Source of the DNA: Adiantum capillus-veneris
Taxonomy: Eukaryota > Streptophyta > Polypodiopsida > Polypodiales > Pteridaceae
DNA: 64,000 nt
Direction of reading: 5' to 3'
Assembly: GCA_014529385.2 (NCBI GenBank)
Contig: CM043946.1
Coordinates: 15,085,077-15,149,076 of the forward strand
Each line of letters opens with the position of its first letter. Position 1 is the first letter of the stretch. The translations under genes and the position numbers were made by a program. The notes below the pieces were generated by a model, which made no database searches, was not told the origin of the DNA, and worked only from the letters and a program-made list of their open reading frames with translations. Shown piece by piece: positions 54,503 to 62,892 of this stretch.

Positions 54503-55495
54503 TTTTCACCTTTGAAATATGGAAAATACATCGGATTTATTCTTCATGACATAAACCCATGTTTTTCTAGTCGCATCGTCTATGAATGTTACATAGTACA
54601 ATGAGCCACCAAGTGATGGTGTACTTGCAGGACCCCAAACATCAGAATGAACCAACTCAAGTTTTTTATTTTTTCTTTCATTTCCTGATTTTTGAAATTT
54701 TACCCTCTTTTGTTTACCATAAACACAATCTTCACAGAACTCTAAGTCCACTTCTTTCAAACCTGGTAGAAGCTTCTTTGTTTGAAGGATTTGCATTCCT
54801 TTGGCACTCATATGCCCAAGTCGGTAGTGCCACACCGCACTGTCAACTTCTGTAGTTGCTGCACAAGCTGAAGGTTGCGTGCTAACAGTACACAAGTAAA
54901 GTGTACCGACTTTTTCACCCTTGGCAACCACCAAAGATCCCTTTGAGATCTTCCACCGTTTGTTTCCGAATGCAATGTTGTGACCTTCATCGTCCAATTG
55001 TCCTGTAGAGATTAGATTTTTGCGAAGAGAAGGAACATGCCTAACATCTTTAAGCTTCCATTCATTTTCATTAGCAGTTTTGACAGAAACTGTACCTTTG
55101 CCGACAATCTCACAAGCTTCATCATCTCCCAAGTATACATACCCAAAATTACCTTTGGTGTAGTCTTGGAAATGTTGCTTGTGTGGTGTCGCATGGAATG
55201 AAGCCCCGGAATCTACTATCCAGGAATTAGACACATTGTCTAATGAGAGAATTAGAGCATCTTGCTCTACTTTACCTGCCACATTGGCCTCCGATGTTGG
55301 CTTGTTGTCTTGAGACTCTGTCTCCTTCTTCTTCTTGGACCAGCAATCCTTCTTGACGTGGCCCTTCTTGCCGTAGTTCCAACATTCAAGAACTGACTTT
55401 GTGCGTGACTTGCTCCGCCTTGAGACTCTGTCTCCTTCTTCTTCTTGGACGAGCAATCCTTCTTGACGTGGCCCTTCTTGCCGCAGTTCCAACAT
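54503..55495 (-). pseudogene. Element D protease and integrase N-terminal part
   Basis: This frame starts in the second copy of the gag duplication (CWNYGKKGHVKKDC, where the second Cys is Tyr). It has the protease box SWIVDSGASFHATP (D-S-G intact), LGDDEACEIVGKGTV, VRHVPSLRKNLISTGQL, the GAG-pre-integrase HYRLGHMSAKGMQIL, CEDCVYGKQKRVKF and the integrase core LVHSDVWGPASTPS with the first catalytic Asp. It ends at a TGA (54503-54508 region) in FSIFQR-stop-KAFVENETG, where Trp (TGG) is usual. So a single G-to-A change separates it from the next frame. Confidence 0.9.
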
Positions 55496-56193
55496 TCAAG
55501 AACTGACTTTGTGCGTGACTTGCTCCACCTTGAGCGATCACAACCCTTTTCGTTTTTGAACCTCTCCTTAAGCCTTCCTCTTGTTTCCACTGATAGTGCA
55601 GCACTTGATGATTCTCCTGTGCTTCTCCTTCGCATTTCCTCGCTTAGGAGAACACCCACAACATCATCAAACTTAAGAGTATTTGTGCCAGAGATAGAAT
55701 TACTTACAGCCATCACAAGGCTGTCCCAACTATCCGGTAGAGATGATAGTATAAGGAGAGCTCGCACTTCGTCATCGAAATTGATTTTCACTGATCGAAG
55801 TTGACTTATGTTTGTGTTAAAGTCATTTAGGTGTTCTGCAACTGAACCATTCTCTGCCATCTTTAGATTGAACAAGCGCTTCATAAGAAATACCTTATTG
55901 GATGCCGATGGTTTCTCGTAGAAGTCGTCAAGTGACTTCATCAAGTCCTCCGTGGTCTTCATCTCCGAAACATTGAAGGCCACCGTTGACGCCAAGCTTA
56001 ACCGGATTGTTCCCAGTGCCTTTCGATCAAGGACAATCCATGCTTCATCTGCCATTGTTGCGGGCTTCTTCGCAATACCGCCTAGTGGCAAATAGAGGTC
56101 CTTCTGGTAGAGATAGTCTTCAATCTGCATCTTCCAATGTTGGTAGTTTTTGCCGTTGAACTTCTCAATCTTGAGCTTCCCTTCCTCCGCCAT
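55267..56193 (-). pseudogene. Element D gag with CCHC knuckle
   Basis: ATG 56193 (MAEEGKLKIEKFNGKNYQHW) opens a copia gag: WIVLDRKALGTIRLSLAS, LMKSLDDFYEKPSASNKVFLMKRLFNLKM, LNDFNTNISQLRS and LLSSLPDSWDSLVMAVSN-like blocks of the UBN2 family. The nucleocapsid knuckle C-WN-C-GKKG-H-VKKD-C is intact, followed by a lysine run. The frame is then shifted by a 110-bp tandem duplication (55309-55528) and ends in an arginine-rich nonsense tail at 55267. Gag itself could be made with an altered C-terminus, but not a Gag-Pol fusion. Confidence 0.9.
55309..55528 (-). repeat. 110-bp tandem duplication of the knuckle region in element D gag
   Basis: CTTGAGACTCTG starts at 55309 and again at 55419, and the 110 bases after each are nearly the same. 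110 is not a multiple of 3, so the reading frame shifts. Confidence 0.9.
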
Positions 56194-56252
56194 AACTCCC
56201 ACTCAATTCAAGGAATCCTTTCCTTGAGATAATTTAGCTACGAGCAAACCTT

Positions 56253-56264
56253 GCTCTGATACCA
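56253..56264 (-). other. Element D primer-binding site
   Basis: TGGTATCAGAGC on the minus strand, 2 bases from the LTR; matches initiator tRNA-Met. Confidence 0.9.
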
Positions 56265-56266
56265 GT

Positions 56267-56981
56267 TGTTAGGAAATAAGACGTAGCTAAATAGATAATT
56301 GAGTAGATTACTTAATGGAGAGAGACAGATTTATATACACGAGATTATAGAGTAGAGAGAGAGAGAGAGTACACACGATATACGTGGTTCACCCAATGTG
56401 GGCTACGTCCACGGGAAAGCAGCCACTCAATGGCTTTAGTACTTCAAAACAAGAAGTAGTTTACAAAGGGATTATACCCTTAATGGAGCTCCCTCCTTGC
56501 TTCACTCTCACCACCTCACACTCACCTTGTTGCATCAACTTCACACTATGAAATGTGTATAGAAATGGCCTCCTTTTATAGGCCAAAAGGTCTGCCCTCG
56601 CTTATGAGAGACAGCCATGTGTAGCCGCCCTTGTGCGAATAAGTCCAAATCGGACCCTCCAATCCGGCCATGTGTGGCCGCCCTTGAGAAGACAAGTCCG
56701 CTTTTGAATTCGGCCACCGGCCATTGACTTCCGACCACTTTCCGGCCGACGTCCGGCCATAATATTCCGAGGAAAAAGAATATTCCGGCGAAAATAAAAG
56801 TCTCGGGGGCCTCCGCCCCCGAGGCCTTTAAAGTTGCCCCTAATTCTTGTCCGTGAAAATTTTGGTTTACGGTGAGTGATTTTCCTTCACGCACGATGGC
56901 TTCTCCTCATAATGGGGGCCTTACAAATGTGCGCTTTTACCACAAAAAATTACAAGGATAAATCAGGCTCCATACTTAACA
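56267..56981 (-). repeat. Element D 5' LTR (in its own sense)
   Basis: 715 bp, near-identical to 51415-52141, followed by TSD GTTCT at 56982-56986. Confidence 0.95.
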
Positions 56982-57193
56982 GTTCTATTGTTGACAGTTT
57001 ATGCATACATAGACAGTCTATATTTTGGGTTCCTACTGCTCTACTTCTGGGGAAACTCTGTCGAAATTTTCCCAAGTTATGATGGCTGGTTTTTTGGTAT
57101 TTTGAGCCATTTATGCTGTTATGCTGCTGAAATTTTGGCAAAATCAGAGGTTAAGTCAGGTGTGCCTTCTTGGGAGATTCATGGTTGGCTTTA

Positions 57194-57412
57194 ATGGATG
57201 ATCAAAATGGCCCTCAGTTCACTCCTTTTCATTTAACTCAAAGAATTCAGATTAATGTTCATGTGTCCAGGAAGATCTTTTTCCAGCAGCGCATAGTCTT
57301 TATGTTCGGGCCAAGAAGATTAAGGGAGATACTGGAATGTCCTTTACCTGTTGTCATTCCAATGATCAACTATGAAAACTCATTTGATGTGCATGTGTTT
57401 GTCCTTATCTAA
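57194..57412 (+). CDS. Element C short pre-gag ORF (72 codons)
   Basis: ATG 57194 (MDDQNGPQFTPFHLTQ) to TAA 57410-57412, about 100 bases before the gag ATG. Its core, RKIFFQQRIVFMFGPRRLREIL, then P-x-P-V-V-I-P and NSFDVHVFVLI, matches copy 1 in element B at most positions (for example FFQQR-x-VF-x-FG, RLREIL and SFDVH-x-F). Both sit between leader and gag and end in the same motif. No known family recognised. Its preservation in two different Tat-type elements suggests a functional small protein or a gag-related upstream peptide. Confidence 0.65.
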   Translation: MDDQNGPQFTPFHLTQRIQINVHVSRKIFFQQRIVFMFGPRRLREILECPLPVVIPMINYENSFDVHVFVLI

Positions 57413-57514
57413 AGTTGAGCTCCATTGAAGTTTCTGGGGATTGGGTAGTCAAAATTCTTGGGTTCTGGCACGTGTGTTTGAAGGGGTTCTCAAAGCATTG
57501 TAACTTGGGTAGAC

Positions 57515-60500
57515 ATGGCTTTCTCTTATCCGGAGTTTCATGGAAGAAGTGATGAAGATGTGGAAGAATTTTTGGAAAAGATGGAGGTTGCCTGCATTAG
57601 CAACCAGATTCATGAACCGGCGCAAATGTTACGTCTTCTCCAAATTTGTTTGAAGAGTGATGCACGAGCTTGGTCCAAAGCATTTGAAGAGGAGTTGCGT
57701 GTGGCTGATCCACCTGTAAGGTTGAGTTGGGAAAATCTACGACATGGGTTGGAAGTGGAGTTTGTGAAGATAGAAGATCCTGACAAGGTGTGGCAAGAAG
57801 TACAGGCTTTGGTGCAAAAGGAAGGTGAACCAGTAGATGCGTACATACGTAAGTTTTCATTGGCATGGGAGCGAATGTGCAAGGCTTTAGCACCACAGGT
57901 ACCCCCGCCTGACATGATGAAGAAGGACAGGTTCTTAGCTGGTCTTTGGGAGAATATACGTTGGAGAGTGGAGCTAAAGAAGCCTAGGACATATGAAGAT
58001 GCACTAGAGGTAGCAAGGAACAAAGAGTGGAAGCTGAGGAAAATGAGCCAGCTAGGGGTGGAGTCTTTGCCAATGAGGTCTGAATTTCAGCCTATAGAGT
58101 CTTTACAAGGTCGCATGTCAGGGGTTCATCATGAACCAGTGGTTCCTCTTACTACTCAGGTTATGCCACAAGTGGTCACTACAGCAGCGCAAGATGATGG
58201 GCTAAGGCAAGACATGAGGCAAATGGTAGATTTGATGAAGAATCTCAGCCTAAACATGCTAGGTCAAGTGGGAAATAATCGAGGTCGAGGGAGGTTTGCA
58301 AATCAGCAAGGAGGTGAAGAAAGGCCTAGGAATGGTGTTGGACAAAGCAATGGTAGGTTTTGGAAGCAGACGCCCACATGTTATAATTGTGGAGAGTTGG
58401 GTCACATCAGCCCGCAATGTGATAAGCCACCAAGGATGGGGGGAGACATGTATCCATTGCCAAGACAGGTGCTAACTAGGTCGCATGATTATGGCATCGA
58501 AATTAAGGGAGATGAAGGAACCAACGGATTAACCCAGGAGGAAAAGGGAAAGACAAAAGTGCTAAGTGTAGTCACCTTGGAGAAGGCATCAAAGCTAGAG
58601 GATACATTAGTGATGCCTATTGGGAAGAGGACGACAGAGGAAAAGGAAGGAAGAAGTGTCCCAGGTCCTAGCAAGAAGAAGGGAAAGAGCCATGAAGGCG
58701 AGGATGTCAAGGCCAAGAGGAAAAGGAGAGCTCGTCGAAAGTTTCATGTTTCAGATTTTCCACTAGGGGATGGGCAATTAAGCTATGACTTGAAGGAGGA
58801 TCTGACGAGCAGGAAGGCAGATGTTACTTTTGGGCAGCTCATAGAAATGGTTCCTAAACTAAAGCGACAGTGGAAGAGGATGGTTAAGCCAATGGAGAAA
58901 GAGCCAGAGAGAGGTTCAGTAAAGGTGTTGGCAATGGACGAGCTACCAGACATTTGTCCAATAGTAGATGTGTGGCATAAAAGGAAAAATTTGGGACAAG
59001 GTTATGTGGATGGCGGAGCCCAAATATGCGTCATAACACACTCATGCGTTGAGAAGATGGGTCTCACAGTGGCTGGGGTGTCAGGTTTTCGAATCAGATT
59101 GGCAAACGATCAAAAAGTAAAATGCTTGGGTGTTGTAAAGAGCTTAGAAGTGGAGGCATATGATGCAAAGGCAGTGGTTGATTTTCATGTGATGCCAGCA
59201 GGGTTGGGAGCATATCCTATTATACTGGGCAAACCATGGTTATGTGCAGTGGGAGCTGTTCAAGATTGGCGACATGGTACGATTAGCCTCTATGGAAAGA
59301 CAGGTACCAAGAAGCTTTATAATATGGACACAAGGAAACGATTAGAGGAGCTTTATGAAGATGAGGATGAGTCTAGTGATGAAGACTCTTCCACGGTGAC
59401 AGATGAGGACAGTCATAGCACTACCAGCAGTGATGAGGATGCTGATGTTGCATTTCTTTTGATGGATAAAGAAATCCAGGAGTGTGGTTTAGTCGCATTT
59501 GCGAATGAAGTTGAAGATGAAAGTGAAGGGCCTTATGAAGTGATTGAAGGGCTGATGCAAACCAAGGTTGAGTTGTCAAAGAAGCAGGAATTGATGACAC
59601 AAATGATCAGTGGAGACCTCTCAGCTATGGAGAAGGATATATATTTGCACATGCTGGCTAGTTTTCGTGATTTGTTCATTACTTCATATGAAGAGATCAG
59701 AGGGTTCAAGGGCAAAGAGATGCATATAGAGCTGAAAGAAGGTGCTAAGCCAGTGCGGAAAAGGCTAAGAAGGATGGGTCAAGAGCAAATGGAAGCCTTG
59801 CGGGTAGAGGTGGACAAGTTATTGAAGGCAGGGTTCATAGTTCCAGTGGAGACCACAGAATGGGTGAGTCCAGTTGTAGTCAGTCCAAAGAAGGATGGGA
59901 AGTGGAGAATTTGTGTGGATTTTAAACCCTTAAACGCAGCCACTAAGAAGAACCCATATCCTCTTCCATTCATCAATCAGATCTTGGATTCAGTGGCAGG
60001 TTATGAGAGGTACAGTGTGTGTGATGGTTTTTCAGGCTATTTTCAACTGAAGATTGCTCTTAAAGACCGCACAAAGACAACTTTCATTACGCCATGGGGC
60101 TGCTATTGCTACACAGTGTTGCCGTTTGGGTTGTCAAATGGACCTCCCTTCTATCAAGAGAGAGCAAATTGGGTGTTGGAACCATTCATTGGTAGTTGTG
60201 TTAAAGCTTTTATGGATGACTTCTGTGTCTATAGCAGTAGGGCTGAACACCATGAGAAGCTGCAGATGGTATTGGCTCGATATGATGAATGTGGAGGACA
60301 ACTAAATCCAAAGAAAGGTCATCTAGCACAGCCAAGGGTGAAGTTATTGGGCCATATGGTGTCAGAAAATGGCATTGAGGCTGATCCAGATAAGGTGAAG
60401 TATATTATTCTTCTTCCATCACCTATCAATACGAAGCAATTGGCAACCTTTATACACAAAGTGAAGTACATGGCACGGTTTATTCCATTGTCTTCGCAGC

Positions 60501-61567
60501 TTCTTTATCCATTAAAGCAAGTGGCAAAGCATGATCCATTGCAATGGGATGACAAGTGTGAAGAAGTGTTTCAAGAGGTGAAAGAGGTGTTAGGGGGGTT
60601 GTCAGCCATGCAGGTTCCTGATTGGGAGAAAGTTTTTTATGTAAATCCATCAGTAGGGGATGATGCCATTGGAGCCATGCTATTGCAAAAGGGGAAGGGC
60701 AGCCATTATATGAGGCCAGTGTATTGTGCAAGCCGAGTGAAGTTGGTAGCAGAGAGAAAGTTATCGGAAGTAGAGCTAGTGATGGCCAGTGTAATATTTG
60801 CTTGTCGACGATTTCATCATTACTTGCTACCACGGCCTTTTGTTTTCTTGACGAGTTATGCCTTTTTGCCACAGTTAATTAATGGTATTAACATGTCAAA
60901 TGTGGTGAAGAAATGGGTAATTGAGCTGCAAGAGTTTGAGTTCTCTTTTCTAGTGGAAGATAGTACAAGGGCTACCCTAGCTGATTTGTTGACCTACAAG
61001 GAGAATCCCCTTATTGTTAAGGAAGAGGTGGTGAGAAAGGTAGTTGAAGAAGTGCCACAGATCAGCAATGCACATGTGTTGTTCTTTGATGGTTCATACA
61101 GAAAGAGCCATGATGCAGCTTCAGGGGGTATAGCACTTTATGATCCAGAGGGGAAGCTAGTATGCAAGAGAGGGTTCAAATTGGATGCGCATAGTAACAA
61201 TGAGGCTGAATATGCTACATTAGAAGCCGGATTACACATTTGTTTGAAGCATGGGGTTCGAAGGTTGAGCATAAAAGGTGATGCCTTGTTAGTGGTGAAG
61301 CAAGTGCTGGGTGTGTGGAAGAGCAAGAACACCTCATTGAAGGAAATGTGCTTTAGAATTAAAGGCCTGTTAAAAAAGTTTGAAGCATGGAGCATCAGAC
61401 ACATTGAACGTGCTCTAAATGGAGAGGCACATGAAGCAGCTCAAGGCATGATTGGGGAGCTATTTGTGTTGAGGACCACTTTACCTCTATCATGGCCGGG
61501 AAACTTTGGCTCAAGAAGAGGAATTTTTGCTAACAGGAATCATTCCAAAGGAGATTCAGAAGTCTAA
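57515..61567 (+). CDS. Element C Gag-Pol: gag, protease, RT, RNase H 1 and 2
   Basis: An uninterrupted 1350-codon frame from ATG 57515. Residues ~1-190 are capsid (MAFSYPEFHGRSDEDVEEFLEKM, RLSWENLRHGLEVEF, RTYEDALEVARNKEW). A knuckle C-YN-C-GELG-H-ISPQ-C starts at ~289. Protease: GYVDGGAQICVIT with Asp ~499 (59009), DGG variant, then YPIILGKPWLC. A Ser/Asp/Glu-rich spacer lies at ~620-650. RT: WVSPVVVSPKKDGKWRICVDF, box FMDDFCVYS with DD ~901-902 intact; FGLSNGPPFYQE replaces the usual FGLTNAPATFQ. RNase H 1 is degenerate (FYVNPSVGDDAIG; TSYAFL where TDHxAL is usual). RNase H 2: LFFDGSYRKSHD (~1192), NNEAEYATLE, KGDALLVVKQ, but NGEAHEAA where AD is usual. Synthesises and processes element cDNA; most intact copy in the window. 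Confidence 0.93.
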   Translation: MAFSYPEFHGRSDEDVEEFLEKMEVACISNQIHEPAQMLRLLQICLKSDARAWSKAFEEELRVADPPVRLSWENLRHGLEVEFVKIEDPDKVWQEVQALVQKEGEPVDAYIRKFSLAWERMCKALAPQVPPPDMMKKDRFLAGLWENIRWRVELKKPRTYEDALEVARNKEWKLRKMSQLGVESLPMRSEFQPIESLQGRMSGVHHEPVVPLTTQVMPQVVTTAAQDDGLRQDMRQMVDLMKNLSLNMLGQVGNNRGRGRFANQQGGEERPRNGVGQSNGRFWKQTPTCYNCGELGHISPQCDKPPRMGGDMYPLPRQVLTRSHDYGIEIKGDEGTNGLTQEEKGKTKVLSVVTLEKASKLEDTLVMPIGKRTTEEKEGRSVPGPSKKKGKSHEGEDVKAKRKRRARRKFHVSDFPLGDGQLSYDLKEDLTSRKADVTFGQLIEMVPKLKRQWKRMVKPMEKEPERGSVKVLAMDELPDICPIVDVWHKRKNLGQGYVDGGAQICVITHSCVEKMGLTVAGVSGFRIRLANDQKVKCLGVVKSLEVEAYDAKAVVDFHVMPAGLGAYPIILGKPWLCAVGAVQDWRHGTISLYGKTGTKKLYNMDTRKRLEELYEDEDESSDEDSSTVTDEDSHSTTSSDEDADVAFLLMDKEIQECGLVAFANEVEDESEGPYEVIEGLMQTKVELSKKQELMTQMISGDLSAMEKDIYLHMLASFRDLFITSYEEIRGFKGKEMHIELKEGAKPVRKRLRRMGQEQMEALRVEVDKLLKAGFIVPVETTEWVSPVVVSPKKDGKWRICVDFKPLNAATKKNPYPLPFINQILDSVAGYERYSVCDGFSGYFQLKIALKDRTKTTFITPWGCYCYTVLPFGLSNGPPFYQERANWVLEPFIGSCVKAFMDDFCVYSSRAEHHEKLQMVLARYDECGGQLNPKKGHLAQPRVKLLGHMVSENGIEADPDKVKYIILLPSPINTKQLATFIHKVKYMARFIPLSSQLLYPLKQVAKHDPLQWDDKCEEVFQEVKEVLGGLSAMQVPDWEKVFYVNPSVGDDAIGAMLLQKGKGSHYMRPVYCASRVKLVAERKLSEVELVMASVIFACRRFHHYLLPRPFVFLTSYAFLPQLINGINMSNVVKKWVIELQEFEFSFLVEDSTRATLADLLTYKENPLIVKEEVVRKVVEEVPQISNAHVLFFDGSYRKSHDAASGGIALYDPEGKLVCKRGFKLDAHSNNEAEYATLEAGLHICLKHGVRRLSIKGDALLVVKQVLGVWKSKNTSLKEMCFRIKGLLKKFEAWSIRHIERALNGEAHEAAQGMIGELFVLRTTLPLSWPGNFGSRRGIFANRNHSKGDSEV

Positions 61568-62864
61568 GAAGCATGGCTTTGTGCGTAGAGCATACAGGTA
61601 CAAATTGATTGGTGATGTCTTATACATGAAAGGGGCTGATCTCGTGTTGAGACGTGTACCTTGGCGGGAGGAGCTTTACAGAGTGTTGGAAGAGAATCAT
61701 GAAGGCGCATGTGGTGGCCATTTTGCTCTAAAGATCACCTTGCATAAGATTTTGCAAGAGGGGTATGTATGGCCTAGTTTGCACAAGGATGTTCACCATT
61801 GGTGTAGGTCTTGCAATAGGTGTCAAGCATTTGGGAAGAGAGTGTTGAAGCCAGAGCTACGAAAAACCATTATGGCGTTTGATGTGTTTGAAAAGTGGGG
61901 GATTGATGCAATAGGCCCGTTACCTATCACAAGCAGGGGCAAAAGCTATATTTTGACGGCAGTGGACTATCTCTCTAGATGGGCAAAGGCTATAGCAGTA
62001 AAACAGATCACTGCAAAGGATGTGGCAAAATTTGTGTATGATGAAATATGTTGCAAGTTTGGGGTGCCATTAGAGCTACTTTCAGATAAGGGGCCAGGAT
62101 TTAGAGCTAAACTGCTGGACTTCTTATGCACAAAGATGAATATTAGGCACCAGCATACCACTCCTTATTACCCGCAGTGTAATGGCTTAAATGAAAGATT
62201 CAATGGTGAGTTGGTACAAATTCTTTCTAAAGTGACAGAGCACCAAGGAAAGAATTGGGATTTGGAATTGCCTAGTGCATTATGGGCTTACCGTACTTCG
62301 GTGAAGACAGGTACAGGGTTTACTCCATTTCATTTGGTGTATGGAAAAGAAGCACTATTGCCTGTGGAAGTAGAGTTGTCTGCGGTCAAGATGTTAGAGA
62401 AGTTGCTTGGGCCGCCTAGTGACGCATTCAAAGAGAGGCTCTTGCAGTTACAAGAGGTCCAATTGGATAGGATGAGCGCATTGGAGCATTATGGGCAGAT
62501 GCAGAATAAGGCTTTGGCAAAGATAAATGAAAAGGTCAAAAGTAAGGGTATCAAGAAGCATGACTTGGTTTTGCGCTACAACAGCAAACTGGACAACACC
62601 TTCCAAAAGAAGTTTCAAATTAAGTGGGAAGGCCCTTTCAAGGTAGTGGAGTGTTTCCCGAATGGTACATATCAGTTGGCTAACCTGGATGGGATTTTAC
62701 ATACGTCAAGGGTAAATGGATTGCGTCTTAAGTTGTATCATGCCAGGTTGATGATGGTGGAGCAAGATGAGTTTTCTGAAGACCGAGTGATGTCTATGAG
62801 GGATGAGGAGACCTGTGATGCGGCGAGTTTCATATCTCTCTTTGCTGCTGCTGATCATGAATGA
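61473..62864 (+). CDS. Element C integrase (in +1 frame to Gag-Pol)
   Basis: The frame is open from 61473 and joins the Gag-Pol homology near 61487 (YHGRETLAQEEEFLLTG), so it is reached by a +1 shift, through mutation or recoding. HHCC finger: ENHEGACGGHFALK and CRSCNRCQAFG. Core: KWGIDAIGPLP, LLSDKGPGF and PQCNGLNERFNG give D, D and E. ALWAYRTSVKT and FHLVYGKEALLPVE are usual Ty3 blocks, and IKWEGPFKVVECF is a GPF module. The C-terminal tail (MRDEETCDAASFISLF) is longer than that of B. It ends at TGA 62862-62864, about 30 bases before the 3' LTR. All catalytic residues are present; there is no chromodomain. Confidence 0.9.
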   Translation, partial: GPLYLYHGRETLAQEEEFLLTGIIPKEIQKSKKHGFVRRAYRYKLIGDVLYMKGADLVLRRVPWREELYRVLEENHEGACGGHFALKITLHKILQEGYVWPSLHKDVHHWCRSCNRCQAFGKRVLKPELRKTIMAFDVFEKWGIDAIGPLPITSRGKSYILTAVDYLSRWAKAIAVKQITAKDVAKFVYDEICCKFGVPLELLSDKGPGFRAKLLDFLCTKMNIRHQHTTPYYPQCNGLNERFNGELVQILSKVTEHQGKNWDLELPSALWAYRTSVKTGTGFTPFHLVYGKEALLPVEVELSAVKMLEKLLGPPSDAFKERLLQLQEVQLDRMSALEHYGQMQNKALAKINEKVKSKGIKKHDLVLRYNSKLDNTFQKKFQIKWEGPFKVVECFPNGTYQLANLDGILHTSRVNGLRLKLYHARLMMVEQDEFSEDRVMSMRDEETCDAASFISLFAAADHE

Positions 62865-62869
62865 TCTAG

Positions 62870-62892
62870 CAGGCTAGGGGATGGGCAAATTA
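62870..62892 (+). other. Element C polypurine tract region
   Basis: AGGCTAGGGGATGGGCAAAT precedes the 3' LTR start at 62893. Confidence 0.55.

Larger units (their letters stand above)
51415..56981 (-). mobile_element. Ty1/copia LTR retrotransposon D, minus strand, nested in element C
   Basis: LTRs 51415-52141 (727 bp) and 56267-56981 (715 bp) begin TGTTAGG and end CTTAACA, with perfect TSD GTTCT. About 7 substitutions separate them, plus a 12-base difference in a (GA)n tract. The minus strand carries a Met primer site, gag with CCHC knuckle, protease, integrase, RT and RNase H. Three lesions block activity: a 110-bp duplication that shifts frame in gag, a nonsense codon in integrase and a YVDD-to-YVVD change in RT. 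Length 5567 bp, normal for copia. Confidence 0.95.
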
